In this document: piece after piece, positions 24,350 to 33,865 of the stretch
Layout of the letters: each line of letters opens with the position of its first letter
Numbering within the stretch: position 1 is the stretch's first letter
Assembly (NCBI GenBank): GCA_051880395.1
Contig: JBJENW010000350.1
Location: forward strand, 1 to 36,650
Reading direction: 5' to 3'
Length of the DNA: 36,650 bases
Source: JBJENW01 sp051880395
GTDB lineage: Bacteria > Bacillota > Clostridia > Lachnospirales > Lachnospiraceae
Translations under genes and position numbers: made by a program
The notes under the pieces: model-generated
Database searches by the model: none
Seen by the model: the letters and a program-made list of their open reading frames with translations, nothing else
What the model was told of the DNA's origin: nothing

Positions 24350-27300
24350 AGGATTGCCGGCAACCGCTACACCATTTTCATCAATCACGTAAACGGTGCC
24401 ATCTTCCAGCGTTACTTCCGTGCTGGTCAGCATATGACCATCAGAAGGATCAAAGTAATATAACTGTCCATCAATTTCTGACAATCCCTCACACATCGCT
24501 CCGGTATTGTTAAAATAATAGGTAAGTTCCTCAAGCGTTATCCAGCCGATTGTCTTTTGTCCATTGCTTTCCGGATCAAAGTAGAAAAAGTGATCCGCTT
24601 TTCCGGTTTCATTTTTCCAACCGCCGTAAACATTGATTTTTTTCCATCCTGTTTTTTGTGATCCATCGTTCGGCCCGCCGAAGTAATAATCGGCAATCTT
24701 CCAATCTTCCGGTTCCGTAACGGTCCTGTTTTCTGGACTATATACCCAGCCATACAGCATATAGCATTCTGAATCAAATGCATAATATTCCCCATTAATT
24801 ATCGTCGGCTTAAAAGTAATACTCCATTTGGCTTTTCCTTTAGAAGTGAAGTAGGACCATCTGCCATCTTCCCACTTCTGCCATCCGGTTTTTCTTGTAC
24901 CGTCTTCCTGGAGATAGTAGCGCGCACCATTTAATTCCAGCCATTGGCTGGTCAGATAAATTCCGTTGGCATAATCGGTATAATAGAACCAGTTTCCGTT
25001 TTCATCTTCATACCAGCCTTCATTGCTCCATTTGGCATACAAAGTAATATTGCCTGTAGTGCCCTTCGGAATCTCTGTCACATTATTCTGAAAATCTGCT
25101 TCCGTATACCATCCCGCAAACAAATATCCTTCTTTTGCTGCAGCTTCTAAAATAATGGTATCAGATTCTGGTGTATAGACGGATGGATTTGCTTCGCTGT
25201 TAATACCGCCGTCTAAAACATATTCAATAGTATATTCATTTTCTGCATGTGCCGTCCAAACGGTACTGAATTCAGACAGCTCGCTGTTTGCATAATTGAT
25301 CTGATCTCCCAGTGTACGCACACGGAATTTCCATGTACCGCTGGGGCTGGACGGATAGTCAATTGATAATGAAGCATTATCCGTCTTATAGCTTTTCAGA
25401 TAAGAATCTCCATCCGCTGCCTTGCCATCATAAATATAAACGACATACAATTTTCCATAATCATTGGCATACGGTTTTTCTGCCATACCGGACCAGCTCA
25501 TGACCCCGTTGCTGTCAATAGCAAGATCTGTCGCAACTGCCAGTTTTTCTGCCGGCATTTCATAATAGTAAGGCTCACTGTAATCAGATAAACATGGTTC
25601 ACTGTTTTCGTCAAACTTCGCATTAGACACAAGCCGTGCAGCTGCACGGTAAGTATAGGCAGCCCCATCTTCATTGATCAGTTCTCGCAGATCTGCCCAA
25701 CTCTTTTCTCCAACAATTTCACCTTCAAATTCCCCGTTTTTGTACACCCATACAACAGAATTAACGGCACCTATTGTTGTATAATGGGCCCATCCTGGAT
25801 ACTCCTCCGACCAGGTAAGATCCGTTACGGGCGCAAACAGATCCGCATTGGTGTTTGCAGTTACCCAATCTGTCCACTGATCAGTTGTATATACATCCGC
25901 ATGGATAAATTTTGACTGAGTCAGATCGTCGGCAGTGAGGGAGGCACCTGCAAAAATTACTGCTGGTGTGAATGTTCCGTCATTATTCTCTGTAAAGAAT
26001 GCTTCCGAGTTCCACTGAACATTTTCCGGAATGACAGAAACCGGATTGTTTCCTAAAATTACCTCATTTAAATTCAAAGACGCAATTGCGGTAATGTCTG
26101 TAATATTATTTGAACTCAGATTAAGCTTTTTAAGTGCCGGGAATTCATTCAGTACTTCCAGATCTTCATTTGTCACACCGTTTGCCAATGCATTAAGACG
26201 TTTGAGATTTGGAAGGTTCTTTAATGGTGAAAAATCGGTGATTCCTGTTTCGTTCAGTTTTATTTTTTCCAGCTTGGACAACTGAGAAAGCGCATCAATA
26301 TTTTGCAGACCTTCATTTCCATTCAGGGAAATTACCGTAAGATTGACTGCTGTCTCAAGGCCTTTCAGTGATCGAATATTCTGATTAACTAAAGTATCAT
26401 CGTCCAGATCGACAATTGCTTCCATTTCGCTGACAGACATCTCCTCATCACCATCTGCGTTATAGGAGGAACGAAGGAGTGCCTGTTTCAGGTTCTCATC
26501 CGGAATTACTACAGCTTCATCAGAAGCGATTTCGCTATCATAAGATTCAGCATTTAATTCAGGATACGCAAAATAGGCAGAATCTCCCAACGTCTGATTC
26601 AGCAGTACACTGATATACTTTTCTACATGAGATTCAGCAAATCTTTCTTCGTTAAAACCAAGACTGTCAGCTCCGGCCAAAAAATATTCATACTGAATTC
26701 CTGTGTCCTGATCGTCCCAGGTAAGATCGACAGCATACCAGCAGTCATCATCCATTTGAACATAATTCCACATATGGGCATCAGTTCCATTCGAGGTAAC
26801 ACCATCGCCGACAATTAAAACATTTGGTATGTCAAGCTCATCACAGATCCATTTTAAGGCTTTGGAGTAGCTTTCACATACACCGAGTCCTTCCACAAGG
26901 ACACCATATGGACTGTAGGCATAGGTTCTGCTCAACGTATCGTCATAGTCTGCGATGTTCGCAATGTAATCATGTGCTGACATCAGTATGTCACGATAGC
27001 CCGAACTTTCCAGACAGGATGCCATGATATTTTCAATTACGTTCTTCAGTTCAACAGACATAGCCTGGATTTCATCTTTCGTTTCCGACACGGATAATTC
27101 AAGAGTCAGCGTGATCGCTGCAGTCCAGCCTGCTTCGTCATTACCATTTGCGGTCAGATTGTACTGCATAGAAAGCGGTAATTTCCAGAACATTTCCGGA
27201 TAATCATATAAAAACGCATAATATGCCTGTGTTCCGTAATATCCCATCTCTTCTTTCACTTCCGAAAGCAGCGAACTCAGCTCATCCTTACTGTCAACGG

Positions 27301-27850
27301 TATAAGTTAAAAGAACGTTATCTGCACCATATGGATTTACTTCTGTCTGTGAGGGCTCCTCATTTTCATACAGAACTCCCTCATAATAATCGTACAGAAA
27401 GTCATAGATATCGGCCGCTTTCTGATTTATCAGTTGATCTCCGTAAAAACCACCCGGCACAGACACGGCGCCCTCTTCATCAAAGTATACAGTTCCGATT
27501 TCATCTTCTAAGATATAGGCCTCCCCAGAAAATAAATCCGGTACATCAACCAGATCCGTCCATGGGAGTTCGTAAGAATCCGTCAGCACAACCTCGTTCT
27601 CCTGGTCATCCTGATTGCTCTTTGCTATTTTATTCGAATCGGACGGTGTTGCAGTATCCTGGTCAATATCCTGAATATCTGCTTCTTCATTGTCAGCAAT
27701 CTCTTTGTCTGAGTTCGATGGAGTAGCAGTCTCCTGCGCTGTTTTAGTTTTTACAGGTGTGCTTTCATCTGTAGCAGCGAATGCAGCGCCTGCGTGGTTT
27801 GCGGCCATGGCTGTAATTAACAACCATGCCAGCCATTTTTTCTTTCTCAT
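23245..27850 (-). CDS. Giant secreted surface protein: transglutaminase-like, LRR, InlB B-repeat, wall-binding and Ig-like repeats (interrupted by assembly gap)
   Basis: This is one gene of over 1,530 codons; the apparent frame break comes from the 100-N placeholder. Signal peptide 1-26, then a linker with TATPS repeats. A transglutaminase-like domain lies about 290-390 with C325 (GLGVCESYS), H359 (DAHMWNYV) and D375 (YAVDLTWDD). Leucine-rich repeats run about 480-605 (internalin-like LKNLPNLKRLNAL). Fibronectin-like regions span 670-868. An InlB B-repeat is at about 873-941 (GYLFAGWYTEADF). Choline-binding-like wall repeats run 945-1155 (GWQKWEDGRWSYF). Four or more Ig-like repeats follow from 1168 on. 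There is no LPXTG, so the wall repeats probably anchor it. GGGGAGG precedes ATG 27850. Placement inside the capsule operon suggests a surface or matrix role. Confidence 0.9.
23877..23976. other. Assembly gap of exactly 100 N in the Ig-like repeat array
   Basis: The bases on both sides match the intact copy ending at 23594 and resuming at 23718, so the missing part of one repeat is 123 bp. Using 123 instead of 100 restores both the 282-bp period and one open reading frame. Extra whole repeats (123 + n x 282) cannot be excluded. Confidence 0.95.
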
Positions 27851-27882
27851 TATAATTCCTCCCCATTCTGATATTTATCACA

Positions 27883-27911
27883 ATAATTAAGTGAACGTGT
27901 GTTAAAGTCAA
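27883..27911 (-). promoter_or_regulatory. Candidate internal promoter of the giant surface-protein gene
   Basis: TTGACT (27911-27906), a 17-bp spacer and AATTAT (27888-27883) on the minus strand, 33 nt before the ATG. A separate promoter would allow expression apart from the upstream cps genes. Confidence 0.5.
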
Positions 27912-27999
27912 GAAAGATTCTAATGGATTCAAATATAGCATTTCTTAATTCAAAAAGTGATTAATGAAAGTTGCAAAAAAGGACAAATGCAAGCTCAAC

Positions 28000-29451
28000 C
28001 TACATCGCACCGTTCCCGGCCATCACTGCAGCAAAGGTTTTTGCCAGAATTTTCAAATCCAGTTCAATGCTCCATTCGCTTATGTATTTTAGGTCCAGCT
28101 TGACAACCTCCTCGAAATCTGTGATATTACTTCGGCCGCTGATCTGCCACATGCCGGTTATGCCGGGTTTAGCCGCCAGACGTGCACGATGGTGAAGCTC
28201 ATATTTTTCCCACTCGTCAACGGTCGGGGGACGGGTACCCACCAGGCTCATATCACCTTTCAGAACATTGAAAAACTGTGGAAATTCATCCAGACTCCAA
28301 TAACGAATAAAGTTACCGATTCCTTTTTTCATCCGACCGTCGGGAAGCTTTTTATTGCCAATAATTCTTGGATCCCAGTCCAGCTTGAACATCATACCGT
28401 CCTTTATCCGATTCTGTTCTATCAGTTCCTGTTTCCGTTCTTCTGCATCCATATACATGCTGCGGAATTTATACATTTTAAATTTCTTTCCGTTTTTCCC
28501 TACGCGGATTTGAGAAAAAAAGATCGTGCCAGGAGAATGCATATAGATCACAGGTCCAATGATCAGTGTCAGCATTGCCGTAATGATACAGCCAATCAGG
28601 CCGCCTGCAATATCCATGACTCGTTTTAAAAACAACTGGCCGGTTGAGGCCATATGAATGCCTGTGGTCAGAACCGTAAAGTTACCCATCTGCTCTACAA
28701 GCTGATGTTTTTCAAAAGATCCGGAAGACTGCGCCAGCTTCATATGAACAATTACTCCCATTTCCATTAAATGCTCAATCAGAGAGGAAGGATATGGGAG
28801 CGCATTCGGAAGATTGATGAAAACCTCATCCACCCACTGACGGCATACAAAATCCGTTACGGTATCCTGATTCGCCACAACATTGATTCCTTCAATCGTC
28901 TGACCGGTCATGTCGCAGTCAATCACTGCGATCCCGGCGAGATGAAACATTTCATAGTTGTTTTCTTGCATATCGCGCACGGTCCGGCCTGCAAGATTCC
29001 CGGTCGTGACGATTAGAAGAGCGCGTTTTCCACCCTGATTCCTTCGCTTTTTCAGACCATTTTTCCAGCAGTTTCGACTTACGAAGGCAAATATCACATA
29101 AAAGAAAGCGCTCAAATAAAAAACGATTCTGGAATAGGATTGGGATTTCTGTATATAAAACAGATAAAAGGAGGAAAGAAGCTCCACCAGGCATATATGT
29201 TTGACAGTCATGGTAAATTCCTGGTAGATTCCGCGTTTCAGCACATTTTTAAAAGATTCAAAAAAAACAGAAACCAGCATTTCGAACAGGGCCATTATAA
29301 CGGCGAACTGAACATACAGACCTTCTGCATAAGGATTATGAAAACCATGGCGAATCATATATGCCAATGCAAATGAAATCTGAAGACAAATTAAATCGAG
29401 CACCATAAAATCGAGATGCTTTACCCAGCTCTGTTTGTTTGTTCTATACAT
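28000..29451 (-). CDS. Exopolysaccharide polyprenyl glycosylphosphotransferase (priming enzyme, WbaP/CpsE type)
   Basis: A 483-aa membrane enzyme that transfers sugar-1-phosphate from a UDP-sugar to undecaprenyl phosphate, starting each repeat unit. It has four N-terminal membrane helices, a CoA-binding-like middle domain (LIVTTGNLAGRTV), then a re-entrant helix and the catalytic bacterial sugar transferase domain: KRVMDIAGGLIG, FKMYKFRSM, WSLDEFPQFFNVLKGDMS, LVGTRPP and KPGITGMWQISGRS. The sugar moved (galactose, glucose or an N-acetyl sugar) is not deducible. It follows the secreted Ser/Gly protein by 48 nt. Confidence 0.95.
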   Translation of the reverse strand: MYRTNKQSWVKHLDFMVLDLICLQISFALAYMIRHGFHNPYAEGLYVQFAVIMALFEMLVSVFFESFKNVLKRGIYQEFTMTVKHICLVELLSSFYLFYIQKSQSYSRIVFYLSAFFYVIFAFVSRNCWKNGLKKRRNQGGKRALLIVTTGNLAGRTVRDMQENNYEMFHLAGIAVIDCDMTGQTIEGINVVANQDTVTDFVCRQWVDEVFINLPNALPYPSSLIEHLMEMGVIVHMKLAQSSGSFEKHQLVEQMGNFTVLTTGIHMASTGQLFLKRVMDIAGGLIGCIITAMLTLIIGPVIYMHSPGTIFFSQIRVGKNGKKFKMYKFRSMYMDAEERKQELIEQNRIKDGMMFKLDWDPRIIGNKKLPDGRMKKGIGNFIRYWSLDEFPQFFNVLKGDMSLVGTRPPTVDEWEKYELHHRARLAAKPGITGMWQISGRSNITDFEEVVKLDLKYISEWSIELDLKILAKTFAAVMAGNGAM

Positions 29452-29499
29452 GTTCTGACTTCTTTCTCATAATATGTGAATCATGTTTTCTGAGGCGTA

Positions 29500-30219
29500 T
29501 TACTGCGGCGTGTAAACCACAGATAACGTGCCCGAGCCGCTGATATTGACCACTACGGTCTTAGCTGCCGGATCCATTTTAACAATCGGGAGCAGTTCCC
29601 ATAAACCATTTGCGTTGTTATAGAACAGAACTGCTACGTTGTTCAGACCCTCAATCAGGTTCGGAACATATAGGGTGACTTCTACAGTACCTACCTTTAC
29701 TTCACCTGAAACAGCATCATTCGTAATAATTGCATTCGTTCCGGTCAATGCATTGTAGCCGGTCATATCCGTGGTCTTGATGATTTCTGCCAGAGGCTGT
29801 CCGGCATTGATCTGATTAATTGCAGCTACAACAGCATCCGGAAGACCTGCAGTCGCGGCCTCTCCGTTTGCAAAGCTGACAGCGGTATCTCCTACAACGG
29901 CCTGTCCCTTGCTGTTCACGGTAACGAGCTGTCCTGTCGTCGTCGTCGTTTCAACGACAACGCTTACGACGGTACCATTCGTGCTGGTACTGGTGGCTGC
30001 TCCCGTCGTCTTTACACCGGAAGCAGATACTGTTACCGCAGCAGCAGAGGTGGATGTGCCGGAGGAATGCATGCCGGTTGTGCTTCCGCCTCCTCCACCG
30101 CCTCCTCCGGAGCTGCCGCCGCTTACGCTGCTGCTTGTGGACGGGCTTGCAATGGCGCATACCGGCTGCACAATCAGAGCAGCTGCCAGCACCAGAATTG
30201 CCAGGCTTTTCTTTCTCAT
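29500..30219 (-). CDS. Small secreted Ser/Gly-rich protein, paralogue B
   Basis: A 239-aa homologue of 4424-5251, complete here. The signal peptide (MRKKSLAILVLAAALIVQP) is followed by SPSTSSSVSGG, a short poly-glycine linker (about eight Gly) instead of the Ser/Gly repeat of the other copy, a Thr/Ser-rich region and the conserved C-terminal domain from GQAVVGDTAVSFANG to LSVVYTPQ. The C-terminal domains of the two copies differ at only about one position in seven by eye. I do not know a characterised relative. ATG 30219 lies 8 nt after GGAAGG. It lies between the LCP gene and the priming transferase. Confidence 0.85.
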   Translation of the reverse strand: MRKKSLAILVLAAALIVQPVCAIASPSTSSSVSGGSSGGGGGGGGSTTGMHSSGTSTSAAAVTVSASGVKTTGAATSTSTNGTVVSVVVETTTTTGQLVTVNSKGQAVVGDTAVSFANGEAATAGLPDAVVAAINQINAGQPLAEIIKTTDMTGYNALTGTNAIITNDAVSGEVKVGTVEVTLYVPNLIEGLNNVAVLFYNNANGLWELLPIVKMDPAAKTVVVNISGSGTLSVVYTPQ

Positions 30220-30249
30220 TTTTTTCACCTTCCTTTTCCCTTTATTTAC

Positions 30250-30268
30250 AACTGTTTGGAACAGTTAC
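30250..30268. promoter_or_regulatory. GTAACTGTT motif as an inverted pair upstream of paralogue B
   Basis: AACTGTT (30250-30256) and AACAGTTAC (30260-30268) form a short palindrome about 30-50 bp before the start of the secreted-protein gene. The 9-bp word AACAGTTAC is the one repeated at 6910-6929 before the other module. The functional meaning is inferred. Confidence 0.35.
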
Positions 30269-30337
30269 GTATATTTCAATAAACGGCTTTCTGTCACCGG
30301 TTATTGTCGTTCAACTGTCATACAAAAACTGTACGTT

Positions 30338-31447
30338 TTATGATTCCCGGTAAAACATGTTCAGCAAAACCGGAATCAATTCTTCCGGATTGGCATAAAA
30401 TTCATCATACAGATTTGTCGTAATTCCCTGTCCTGGAACCGTATAAATGCTGGATTCCAATAAAGGCTCTCCGTTGACAGCGTCCAGCGCAATTTTCAGA
30501 TACTGATCCTTTGACATGTTGGTGATCATATTTTCCTGAATCTTCTCGAACAGCTCTGGAATTACATTACTGTTCTGCCGGGCAGCCTGCTGCAAAGTCC
30601 GGAAAAAACCTTCCAGATACTGCTCATGCCGGTCCATCCGATAAAGAGCAGAATGATCCTCCTGAATATCGCGGTACCGGACAAAAATTTCTGCCTGTCT
30701 GTCCTGTAAAGTCACCACTGTGCCCTTGACCAGCGCCGGGTCACGTGTTTCCAGTCCATCTTCCAGAATGTTTACCGTTACGCCTCCGACTACATCATTC
30801 AGCACAGAAATGACATCCATGTCAGCAGCCAGATACCAGTCAATGTGCAGACCGCCAAGCAGTTCGGAAACAGCTTCTGTCATATATTCACAACTTTTTT
30901 CTCTTCCGTCGCCATAGGCATAAGCCAATGTCAGATGCTGGATATCTTTTCCCAGCACATTTCCGCTTAAATCCGTTAAGGTGATGGGGGTCATGGTATC
31001 TCTTGGAATCATGAGAATCTTCCAGGTATTCCTTGAAGTATCTTGTGCAATGAGAAAAATACCATCTGCCTGCCCGCCAAAGCCAGTAGTCGTTTTTTCC
31101 TGAAGACTTCCGCTACGGTCAATTCCCATGCAAAGGATGACCTTGACGTAGGAATTCTTTTTATAATGCGTTCCCTGCCAGGTAACCTCCTCTTCCATGA
31201 CAAGAGGAAACAAATTTTCTGTTTTCCCTGCCGCAGGCTCCGAAGCAGCTTTATCGGTATCCGAAGCTTCGTTTTCGATACGGTCTTGACTCTCTGTCGC
31301 GGCCCGCCTTGCCGCAATGTCTGCCTCAATGATTTTTTTTTGTCTGTAAAGGCGGATACCGGTTCCAAGAAACAGGATTACACCGGTAAACAGGATGCCT
31401 GTCAGGATTCGGTTCACCATCTGTTTATGTTCTCTCAACCAATTCAT
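30338..31447 (-). CDS. LytR-CpsA-Psr (LCP) family glycopolymer ligase
   Basis: A 369-aa type II membrane protein: a short cytoplasmic start, one helix at about residues 13-32 (ILTGILFTGVILFLGTGI), then the extracellular LCP domain. Family landmarks are ILCMGIDRSG, ADGIFLIAQD, LMIPRDTMTP, LTLAYAYGDG, DWYLAADMDVISVLNDV and FVRYRDIQEDHSALYRMDRH, including the arginines and aspartates that hold the lipid pyrophosphate. LCP enzymes attach capsule or teichoic polymers to peptidoglycan. The start overlaps the cpsD stop (ATGA). It is absent from the second cps module. Confidence 0.93.
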   Translation of the reverse strand: MNWLREHKQMVNRILTGILFTGVILFLGTGIRLYRQKKIIEADIAARRAATESQDRIENEASDTDKAASEPAAGKTENLFPLVMEEEVTWQGTHYKKNSYVKVILCMGIDRSGSLQEKTTTGFGGQADGIFLIAQDTSRNTWKILMIPRDTMTPITLTDLSGNVLGKDIQHLTLAYAYGDGREKSCEYMTEAVSELLGGLHIDWYLAADMDVISVLNDVVGGVTVNILEDGLETRDPALVKGTVVTLQDRQAEIFVRYRDIQEDHSALYRMDRHEQYLEGFFRTLQQAARQNSNVIPELFEKIQENMITNMSKDQYLKIALDAVNGEPLLESSIYTVPGQGITTNLYDEFYANPEELIPVLLNMFYRES

Positions 31448-32163
31448 ACGTTTTTATCCATTTTCTCTTTGGGGCTGTACGGATTATATCTTCCGTACCG
31501 GCCATAATATTTGTTGTAATAGCCGCTGCGTTCCCGGACAACCTTATTCAATATTACGCCCAGAATACGGCAGCCGCTCTTTTCCAGCTGGTTTTTCACC
31601 TTCTGTTCCAGCCGATAGCTGATACTTCCACTCTCAATCACAATCACAGCGCCGTCGCATTGTCCGGCGACGATGGCTCCGTCAATCAAATCGGCCATCG
31701 GCGGTGTGTCAATGATCACGTATTCAAACTCATGACGAACCTCCGTCAGCATCTGACGAAACAGCTCCTCTTCCAGGAGTTCTGCCGGATTCGGAGCGTA
31801 AGACCCTGCAAAAATCATGCTTAAATTTTCCACACTGGTATTATAGATGATGCTATCCATGCTGTTCTGTCCACTCAGAAACTGGGACAAGCCATTGACT
31901 TCACGGTCAAGCTGATAGCGGGAAACCAGAACGGACTTGCGGATGTCGGCATCAATCAGCAGCACACGTTTTCCAATCTGTGCAAGGGAGTGTGCTAATG
32001 CAAATGCAATATCGCTCTTTCCCTCGTCCGGAAGGGCACTGGTCAGCATAATGGTGCGGATTCCATTTCCGCAAAACTGGATGTTTGTTCGCAGTGTTTT
32101 GATCGCTTCCTTATAATAATAATCATTCTTCATATCACGCTTCAGAACTACGAATTGTCTCAT
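31444..32163 (-). CDS. cpsD: Capsular tyrosine kinase CpsD/CapB-type (BY-kinase), main copy
   Basis: A 239-aa BY-kinase with Walker A LPDEGKS (K49), Walker A' LLIDADIRKS and Walker B YVIIDTPP, almost identical to 5308-6045 through the core. The tyrosine tail differs: it has tyrosines in YYNKYYGRYGRYNPY and ends KEKMDKNV, less regular than in the other copy. It is coupled by TGATG to cpsC and by ATGA to the LCP gene. Together with CpsB it forms the phosphorylation cycle that controls polymer length and amount. Confidence 0.96.
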   Translation of the reverse strand: MRQFVVLKRDMKNDYYYKEAIKTLRTNIQFCGNGIRTIMLTSALPDEGKSDIAFALAHSLAQIGKRVLLIDADIRKSVLVSRYQLDREVNGLSQFLSGQNSMDSIIYNTSVENLSMIFAGSYAPNPAELLEEELFRQMLTEVRHEFEYVIIDTPPMADLIDGAIVAGQCDGAVIVIESGSISYRLEQKVKNQLEKSGCRILGVILNKVVRERSGYYNKYYGRYGRYNPYSPKEKMDKNV

Positions 32164-32963
32164 CAGGAGCGCCTTCCTTTCTTCTCTTTTTTCTTCTCTC
32201 TGGCCTTGGAAACGTCTGTTTTTTTCCTGCGTGTCTTTGTACTGCGTAAATGGTCGTCATCCTTATCTTCCATCTTTTCACCGTCCCGTAACGGTATTGA
32301 TGCCAGTACCGTCAGACCCAGATACTTTGCAACGTCCTCTTCGGTCCGGATGGTATCATTCATGATTACCTGCAGGAAAATAATGCCGCAGGCCAGCACA
32401 GCACCAACCGCTCCGCCAAGAAGCGCATTTTTTGTATTGCTCGGGCTGGATTTCTGAACAGGGACCTCCCCTTCCTCAATCAGCTTCGGCGGGACCATTT
32501 CCATAATGTCGCCAATATATTCGGAGGAGATTTTCGCAATCTGATCCGCAATTTGTTTTGCCAGCTCCGGATCCGGATCTGTCACGGAAATCGACAGGAT
32601 TCGGGTATCCGGAGGGTTGTTAATTGAGACCTTTTCCAGAAGCTCTTTATAGGTCAAATCCAGATTCAGTTCTTCGATCACCTGATTCAGTACCCGGCGG
32701 CTTGTCACGATAATTTTGTAATCTTTAGTCAGCTGGCTTCCGATTTGCAGGTCAGCCAGAGAAGTCAGGGTTGTTTCCTTTGAAAGAATGTATACCATTG
32801 CAGTCGAGGTGAACTGCGGCGTCAAAGCCAGCTTGCTGAATGCACCGGCCGCTCCTGCGAACAGCACAATTACAGCAAGAATGATCCAGAGTTTTCGCTT
32901 CATCTCTATCAGGAGTTCCAGAAGGTCGATCTCCACCTCGTCATCATCAAATTGCTTTTCCAT
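32163..32963 (-). CDS. cpsC: Polysaccharide co-polymerase CpsC/Wzz-type, main copy
   Basis: A 266-aa protein with two membrane helices (about 29-50 and 178-200) around a Wzz domain and a Lys/Arg-rich cytoplasmic tail (KKTDVSKAREKKKEKKGRRS). It begins MEKQFDDDEVEIDLLELLIE and is close to 6045-6851 throughout. The frame is open up to 33161, but that part overlaps cpsB; ATG 32963, with GGGGGA upstream and 14 nt after the cpsB stop, is the natural start. Confidence 0.95.
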   Translation of the reverse strand: MEKQFDDDEVEIDLLELLIEMKRKLWIILAVIVLFAGAAGAFSKLALTPQFTSTAMVYILSKETTLTSLADLQIGSQLTKDYKIIVTSRRVLNQVIEELNLDLTYKELLEKVSINNPPDTRILSISVTDPDPELAKQIADQIAKISSEYIGDIMEMVPPKLIEEGEVPVQKSSPSNTKNALLGGAVGAVLACGIIFLQVIMNDTIRTEEDVAKYLGLTVLASIPLRDGEKMEDKDDDHLRSTKTRRKKTDVSKAREKKKEKKGRRS

Positions 32964-32977
32964 ACATGTTTGTCCCC

Positions 32978-33721
32978 CTATTTTTTCTTCTGCAGAATGA
33001 TCTCGGAATTTTTCCAGAGGAGAGCTGCTGCTTCTCTTTTCGATATGTGAGTTTTCATCCAGCTCACAGCAGCCTGAATATCCGGTTTCCGGTATTCCAT
33101 CTGATGCATATCTGTTCCAAGGTAATGGATTTTTCGGTCCAGAACCTGTTTTCGGCACCATTTGACCTCCCGGTCCAGAAGGCCCTTGCTTTCCAGGCTG
33201 CTGAAATTCATCTGCATCCGGCAGCCATACTTTGCCAGTTCCTCCATCCGGCTATCTGAGCGGCCATCACTTCTCCCATCTGACCGCAGGCACTGATACC
33301 GTTCAACATGAGCCAGAACCGGAATATATCTGGCCAGGGTCAACTGACGAACACCCTGGAGCAACTGCAGGTAAGGGGCCTGCGGATCGAACTCCACCAG
33401 TACATACCGGCTTCCCGCCAGCGTCAGTCCCTGTCCTTCCTTCAAATGCTGCACCAGTTCATCATGATAATAAGTTTCTTGTCCAAGATAGGTAAAAAAA
33501 TCCGGAGCAATTTTGCCAGCTTCTTTTTGAAGCTGTCCGGCCAGTTCTCTGATACCATCCAGAAGTCCTTTTCTGGAATAATGTGGGGTCGCTATGATAT
33601 GGCGGATTCCCTGCCTGTAGGCAGTCTCCAGCATCCTTCTGCTCTCCTCCCAGTTCCTGGCGCCGTCGTCGATCCCGGGAAGAATATGCGCATGTATATC
33701 AATGATTCCTGTCAATTCCAA
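32978..33721 (-). CDS. cpsB: PHP-family protein-tyrosine phosphatase CpsB/YwqE-type
   Basis: A 247-aa metal-dependent phosphatase that removes phosphate from the CpsD tyrosine tail. The metal-binding motifs are present: DIHAHILPGIDDGA, HIIATPHYS, VLAHVERYQ and LGTDMHQ. A short insertion with repeated RSDG units lies just after HVERYQ. There is no ATG at the family start; TTG 33721 or, with better spacing after GATGAGG, TTG 33715 must initiate. It is the first gene of the main capsule operon, and the only cpsB in the window although there are two cpsC-cpsD pairs. Confidence 0.94.
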   Translation of the reverse strand: MELTGIIDIHAHILPGIDDGARNWEESRRMLETAYRQGIRHIIATPHYSRKGLLDGIRELAGQLQKEAGKIAPDFFTYLGQETYYHDELVQHLKEGQGLTLAGSRYVLVEFDPQAPYLQLLQGVRQLTLARYIPVLAHVERYQCLRSDGRSDGRSDSRMEELAKYGCRMQMNFSSLESKGLLDREVKWCRKQVLDRKIHYLGTDMHQMEYRKPDIQAAVSWMKTHISKREAAALLWKNSEIILQKKK

Positions 33722-33865
33722 TACCTCATCTCTTCTATACCATTCCTTTCATATCATATTTTTGTCCAAACTGTTTGAAGAATATGAGCCTTCAATAACT
33801 CTCTGGTTGTAAAATCTTTGGCAAAATCCATTTTACGGAATTCCACCAGCTTGTCCCAACATATT

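Noticed and set aside
4424..32963. Possibility that the duplicate cps modules are an assembly artefact
   Set aside because: The copies differ throughout at amino-acid level (linkers, tails, about 15% of kinase residues) and have different neighbours.
32964..33161. N-terminal extension of the main cpsC frame
   Set aside because: It overlaps cpsB, has no ribosome site, and the paralogue starts at the equivalent of 32963.
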